Assembly: GCF_001187535.1 (NCBI RefSeq)
Contig: NZ_LFIO01001267.1
Location: 1 to 64,000, forward strand
Direction: 5' to 3'
Length of the DNA: 64,000 nt
DNA from: Rhizobium ecuadorense
Lineage (GTDB): Bacteria; Pseudomonadota; Alphaproteobacteria; Rhizobiales; Rhizobiaceae
Each line of letters opens with the position of its first letter. The stretch's first letter is position 1. Positions 61,227 to 64,000 of this stretch are shown here, one piece after another. Below the pieces are notes generated by a model. The model did no database searches. It was not told where the DNA came from and saw nothing but the letters and a program-made list of their open reading frames with translations. The translations under genes and the position numbers were made by a program.

Positions 61227-61745
61227 ATGCCAATTTACATCGCCCTCCTGCGTGCTGTGAACGTCGGCGGCACCGGCTCCTTGCCGATGGCCGAGCTGAA
61301 GGCAACCTGCGAAGACCTCGGCTTCACGGATGTGAAAACCTACATCCAGAGCGGCAATGTGCTGTTCCGCTCGGGTGATTCCGCAACGGTCGTAGAGGAA
61401 AAGCTCGACGCGGCGCTCGGTCAGAAGATGGGCAAGCGGCCGGGCGTGATGGTGCGGAGCGCTAAGGAACTCGACGCGATTGCCGCCAACGCGCCCTTCC
61501 CCGACGCCAAGCCGAATTTTCTGCTCGTCTATTTCCTCCCCGAAAATCCGCCCGCCGATGCACTCGAAAAGATGGTGGCGCCCGATGGCGAGGAAGCGAA
61601 GCTCGGGACCTGCGAAATCTATGTGCATTATCCCAACGGTTCCGGCCGCTCGAAGCTGAAGCTGCCGGCGCTGAAGCCCGGAACCTCGCGCAACCTCAAC
61701 ACCGTGCGCAAGCTTGCGGACATGGCGGCAACGATGGAAGGCTGA
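61227..61745 (+). CDS. DUF1697 protein
   Basis: 172 residues from the ATG at 61227, with GGGAAGAGG upstream. The opening MPIYIALLRAVNVGGTGSLPMAELKATCEDLGFTDVKTYIQSGNVLF is diagnostic of DUF1697, and the C-terminus has GRSKLKLPALKPGTSRNLNTVRKL. The fold is a ferredoxin-like alpha/beta domain; no reaction is established. The upstream frame to 61134 lies in the repeat. Confidence 0.88.
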   Translation: MPIYIALLRAVNVGGTGSLPMAELKATCEDLGFTDVKTYIQSGNVLFRSGDSATVVEEKLDAALGQKMGKRPGVMVRSAKELDAIAANAPFPDAKPNFLLVYFLPENPPADALEKMVAPDGEEAKLGTCEIYVHYPNGSGRSKLKLPALKPGTSRNLNTVRKLADMAATMEG

Positions 61746-61808
61746 GGGACCGGCGCAGAGTTTGATTCAAGCGAGGGACCTCAAGCCTTTGTTTTCACGC
61801 GCGTCGCG

Positions 61809-63260
61809 TCAGCCTTCAGCGGCAGGTTTCGTTCGCTTCGCCTTGTAACCGCTGATCTCCTCGCCGGCGGTCGCGGAGAAGCGCAAGTTCCAGAAGGTGG
61901 CGGTGATCGAGATGATGGTGACGACGATGAAGGCGGTGGAGAAATCGCTGAGCTCAGGCGTTTCGACATTGTTGAAGGCCATCGAGCCGTGCAGCGCCAA
62001 GGCCCCGATGCAAATGCCGAGCGACAGCATCAGCTGCTGGAAGGTGGTGTAGAAGCTCGTGGCCGAGCTCATCCGCTCCTTGTCGATCTCGTCATAGGCG
62101 ATGGTGTTATAGGCGGTGAACTGGAACGACAGGAAGAAGGCGCTGAGCACCAGGACGATGAAGATCAGCGGCATCGGCCAATCCGGCCGGAAGGCGGCGC
62201 AGAGGCCGTAACCGACGGTGCCGAAGATGCCGTTGAGGACGAGGCTGCGGCGGAAGCCCAGCCGGCGGAAGACGAACTTCGCCATCGGCTTCATGGCGAG
62301 CGCGCCGAGCGCCGTGGCGATGACGATCTGGCCGGCCGCGGCAGCCGACAGGCCGAAGCCGATCTGGAAGAGCAGCGGCAGCAGGAAGGGCTGCGCGCCT
62401 TGGGTGATGCGCGTCAGCGAACCTGCAATGACCGATGTACCGAAGCTCGGCACCTTCATCAGCGAGAAATCCATGATCGGCGACGGATGCCGGCGGGCAT
62501 GCCTGAGATAGGCGATGCCGAAGAGCAGGCCGAGGGCGATCAGGAAGATCGAGAAGGCGCCCTCGCCTTCGTGGCTCGACATTTCGAAGCCGAAAAGCAG
62601 CGAGCCGAGCGAGAGGCCGGAGAGCACGAAGCCGATCGTATCGAAGGGACCACTCGCCTTGCCCTTGACCTCGTCGATATAGATCGAGACGAAGATCATG
62701 CCGATGATGCCGACCGGCACGTTGATGTAGAAGATCCAGCGCCAGTCGAGATAGGTGACGAAGAAGCCGCCGAGCGGCGGGCCGACGATCGGGCCGATCA
62801 GCGCCGGCACCAGCAGCCAGGACATGGCGCTGACCATATCCTTGCGGGCGACGCTGCGCATCAGCACCAGGCGTCCGACCGGCATCATCATCGCGCCGCC
62901 CAGGCCCTGCAGCAGCCGCGCCAGCACCAGGAAGGACAGCGTCGGCGCCAGCGCACAGAGGATCGAGCCGATCACGAAGACGGCGATCGCCGCGCGGAAG
63001 ACGGTGCGGGAGCCGAAACTGTCGGCCATCCGGCCGCTCGCCGGAATGAAGATCGCCAGGCTGAGGAGATAGGAGGTGAGCGCAATCGACATGGCAGGCG
63101 CGCTGACGGCGAAATCGCGCGCCATGGTGGGAAGCGCGGTCGCCAGCACGGTTGCGTCGATGTTTTCCATCAGCATCGCGCTCGCGACGATCATCGCAAT
63201 CACCCGGAAATTGGGCGCGACGCGCCGAACCATCGGCGCCTGGTAAATCTGATCCGACAT
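61809..63260 (-). CDS. MFS multidrug efflux transporter, DHA2/EmrB type
   Basis: 483 residues, about 14 transmembrane helices. Opening IVASAMLMENIDATVLATALPTMARDFAV (about 24-52) with the DHA2 motif D1, then the TM2-3 loop FIPASGRMADSFGSRTVFRAA and GPIVGPPLGGFFVTYLDWRWIFYINVPVGIIGMIF (about 157-191). Exports structurally diverse drugs with proton antiport; substrate unknown. Divergent from selO at 63498; the 237-base gap shows no repeat or gene. Confidence 0.92.
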   Translation of the reverse strand: MSDQIYQAPMVRRVAPNFRVIAMIVASAMLMENIDATVLATALPTMARDFAVSAPAMSIALTSYLLSLAIFIPASGRMADSFGSRTVFRAAIAVFVIGSILCALAPTLSFLVLARLLQGLGGAMMMPVGRLVLMRSVARKDMVSAMSWLLVPALIGPIVGPPLGGFFVTYLDWRWIFYINVPVGIIGMIFVSIYIDEVKGKASGPFDTIGFVLSGLSLGSLLFGFEMSSHEGEGAFSIFLIALGLLFGIAYLRHARRHPSPIMDFSLMKVPSFGTSVIAGSLTRITQGAQPFLLPLLFQIGFGLSAAAAGQIVIATALGALAMKPMAKFVFRRLGFRRSLVLNGIFGTVGYGLCAAFRPDWPMPLIFIVLVLSAFFLSFQFTAYNTIAYDEIDKERMSSATSFYTTFQQLMLSLGICIGALALHGSMAFNNVETPELSDFSTAFIVVTIISITATFWNLRFSATAGEEISGYKAKRTKPAAEG

Positions 63261-63497
63261 CGTCCGGAATCACTCGCGGTGGCGCGGCGGAGCACACGAG
63301 GCTGCAGGGCCGCGGGGGATGACATGGCGTAATGCCAAGGGGAGACGATTTGGTATACGCCTGCGATCATGGCGGCGCTATGTCCTTTATGGCAAAGCAG
63401 CTTTGACGAGAGGGAAAAGCAGATCACGATTGCTTGCATCGGCCTCATGCTTTGTGAAGAGCTTGCGCCGCAGACCACCCGGCCCTACCTATCGATC

Positions 63498-64000
63498 ATG
63501 ACCTCCGCTCTTGAGAAAAACCGGCCCCGCGCGGCCTTTGCCTTCGACAACAGCTATGCCGGCCTGCCGCAGCGTTTCTTTGCGGCGCAGGCGCCGACTC
63601 AAGTGGCGGAGCCCTGGCTGATCAAGCTCAACGAACCGCTGGCGGCCGAACTCGGGCTCGACGTCGAGGCGCTGCGGCGCGACGGCGCGGCGATCTTTTC
63701 CGGCAATCTCGTTCCCGAAGGCGCGCAACCGCTGGCGATGGCCTATGCCGGCCATCAGTTCGGCGGTTTCTCGCCGCAACTCGGCGACGGGCGGGCGATC
63801 CTGCTCGGCGAGGTGATCGACCGGAGCGGCAGGCGCTTCGATATCCAGCTGAAGGGCGCCGGGCCGACCCCGTTTTCCCGCCGCGGCGACGGGCGGGCGG
63901 CAATCGGGCCGGTGCTGCGCGAATATATCGTCAGCGAGGCGATGTTTGCCCTCGGCATTCCCGCCACGCGGGCGCTGGCGGCGGTGACCACGGGCGAGCC
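63498..64000 (+). CDS. selO: SelO (YdiU) protein AMPylase, 5' part only
   Basis: The first 167 residues of a frame that runs off the window, starting at the ATG at 63498. Opening [40 protein letters not shown] (about 16-55) and [22 protein letters not shown] (about 89-110) are characteristic of YdiU/SelO pseudokinases, which transfer AMP to protein hydroxyl groups and act in redox stress responses. The nucleotide-binding and metal residues lie in this part and beyond; the C-terminal end is outside the window. Confidence 0.93.
   Translation, partial: MTSALEKNRPRAAFAFDNSYAGLPQRFFAAQAPTQVAEPWLIKLNEPLAAELGLDVEALRRDGAAIFSGNLVPEGAQPLAMAYAGHQFGGFSPQLGDGRAILLGEVIDRSGRRFDIQLKGAGPTPFSRRGDGRAAIGPVLREYIVSEAMFALGIPATRALAAVTTGE

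Overview
The window looks like ordinary chromosome of a fast-growing rhizobium, most likely Rhizobium leguminosarum/etli or a close relative. It is GC-rich. The best markers are the feuNPQ two-component cluster beside the cytochrome c maturation operon cycHJKL, a 143-residue Ros/MucR zinc-finger regulator (RosR) next to sufE and a DivJ-like kinase, a seven-gene Mrp/Pha-type cation/proton antiporter operon, and many rhizobial palindromic intergenic repeats. I see no tRNA, rRNA, CRISPR array, phage, insertion sequence or plasmid origin.

Layout. 0-1.2 kb: a divergent MarR regulator and cupin pair with twin operators. 1.2-8.5 kb: on the minus strand, feuN-feuP-feuQ, a small lipoprotein and cycHJKL; in R. 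leguminosarum feuPQ and cycHJKL have been linked to high-affinity iron acquisition. 9-24 kb: accessory metabolic and efflux genes, each beside a LysR, TetR or MocR regulator, plus a GH19-type wall hydrolase, a cytosolic HtrA-like protein that has lost its catalytic triad, and small proteins. 24-30 kb: a desaturase, a short-chain dehydrogenase/TetR pair, an ExoD-family protein, a TerC-family protein with a structured leader, and a YcgN-like protein. 30-42 kb: a class A penicillin-binding protein, a DUF1214/DUF1254 pair, small proteins, DUF2336, DUF1491, a soluble chemoreceptor, a peptidoglycan-binding membrane protein overlapping a DivJ-like kinase, DUF5330 and sufE. 42.6-50 kb: rosR with a long upstream region, then the Mrp operon. 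50-64 kb: msrB, a pentapeptide-repeat protein, an acetyltransferase, a HlyIII-family protein, a universal stress protein behind an FNR/FixK box, glyoxalase, AI-2E, oxidoreductase and deacetylase genes, oligopeptidase B, DUF1697, an MFS pump and the 5' end of selO.

How the genes work together. Cytochrome c assembly and FeuNPQ envelope signalling form one block. Cell-envelope and cell-cycle functions recur: the penicillin-binding protein, the wall hydrolase with a consensus CtrA box upstream, the DivJ-like kinase, which would act in the CtrA pathway, and the peptidoglycan-binding protein. The Mrp operon supports ion and pH homeostasis. The accessory part is mostly regulator-plus-enzyme or regulator-plus-pump modules.

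No large, clearly new system is visible. The best leads are the HtrA-like pseudoprotease (17954-18859), a nested RNA hairpin upstream of terC (29534-29580), a pair of paralogous small proteins (23760 and 34785), one preceded by a leader ORF and hairpins, a consensus CtrA site at a wall hydrolase, an FNR/FixK site at a universal stress gene, and a glyoxalase with alternative exported and cytosolic starts.
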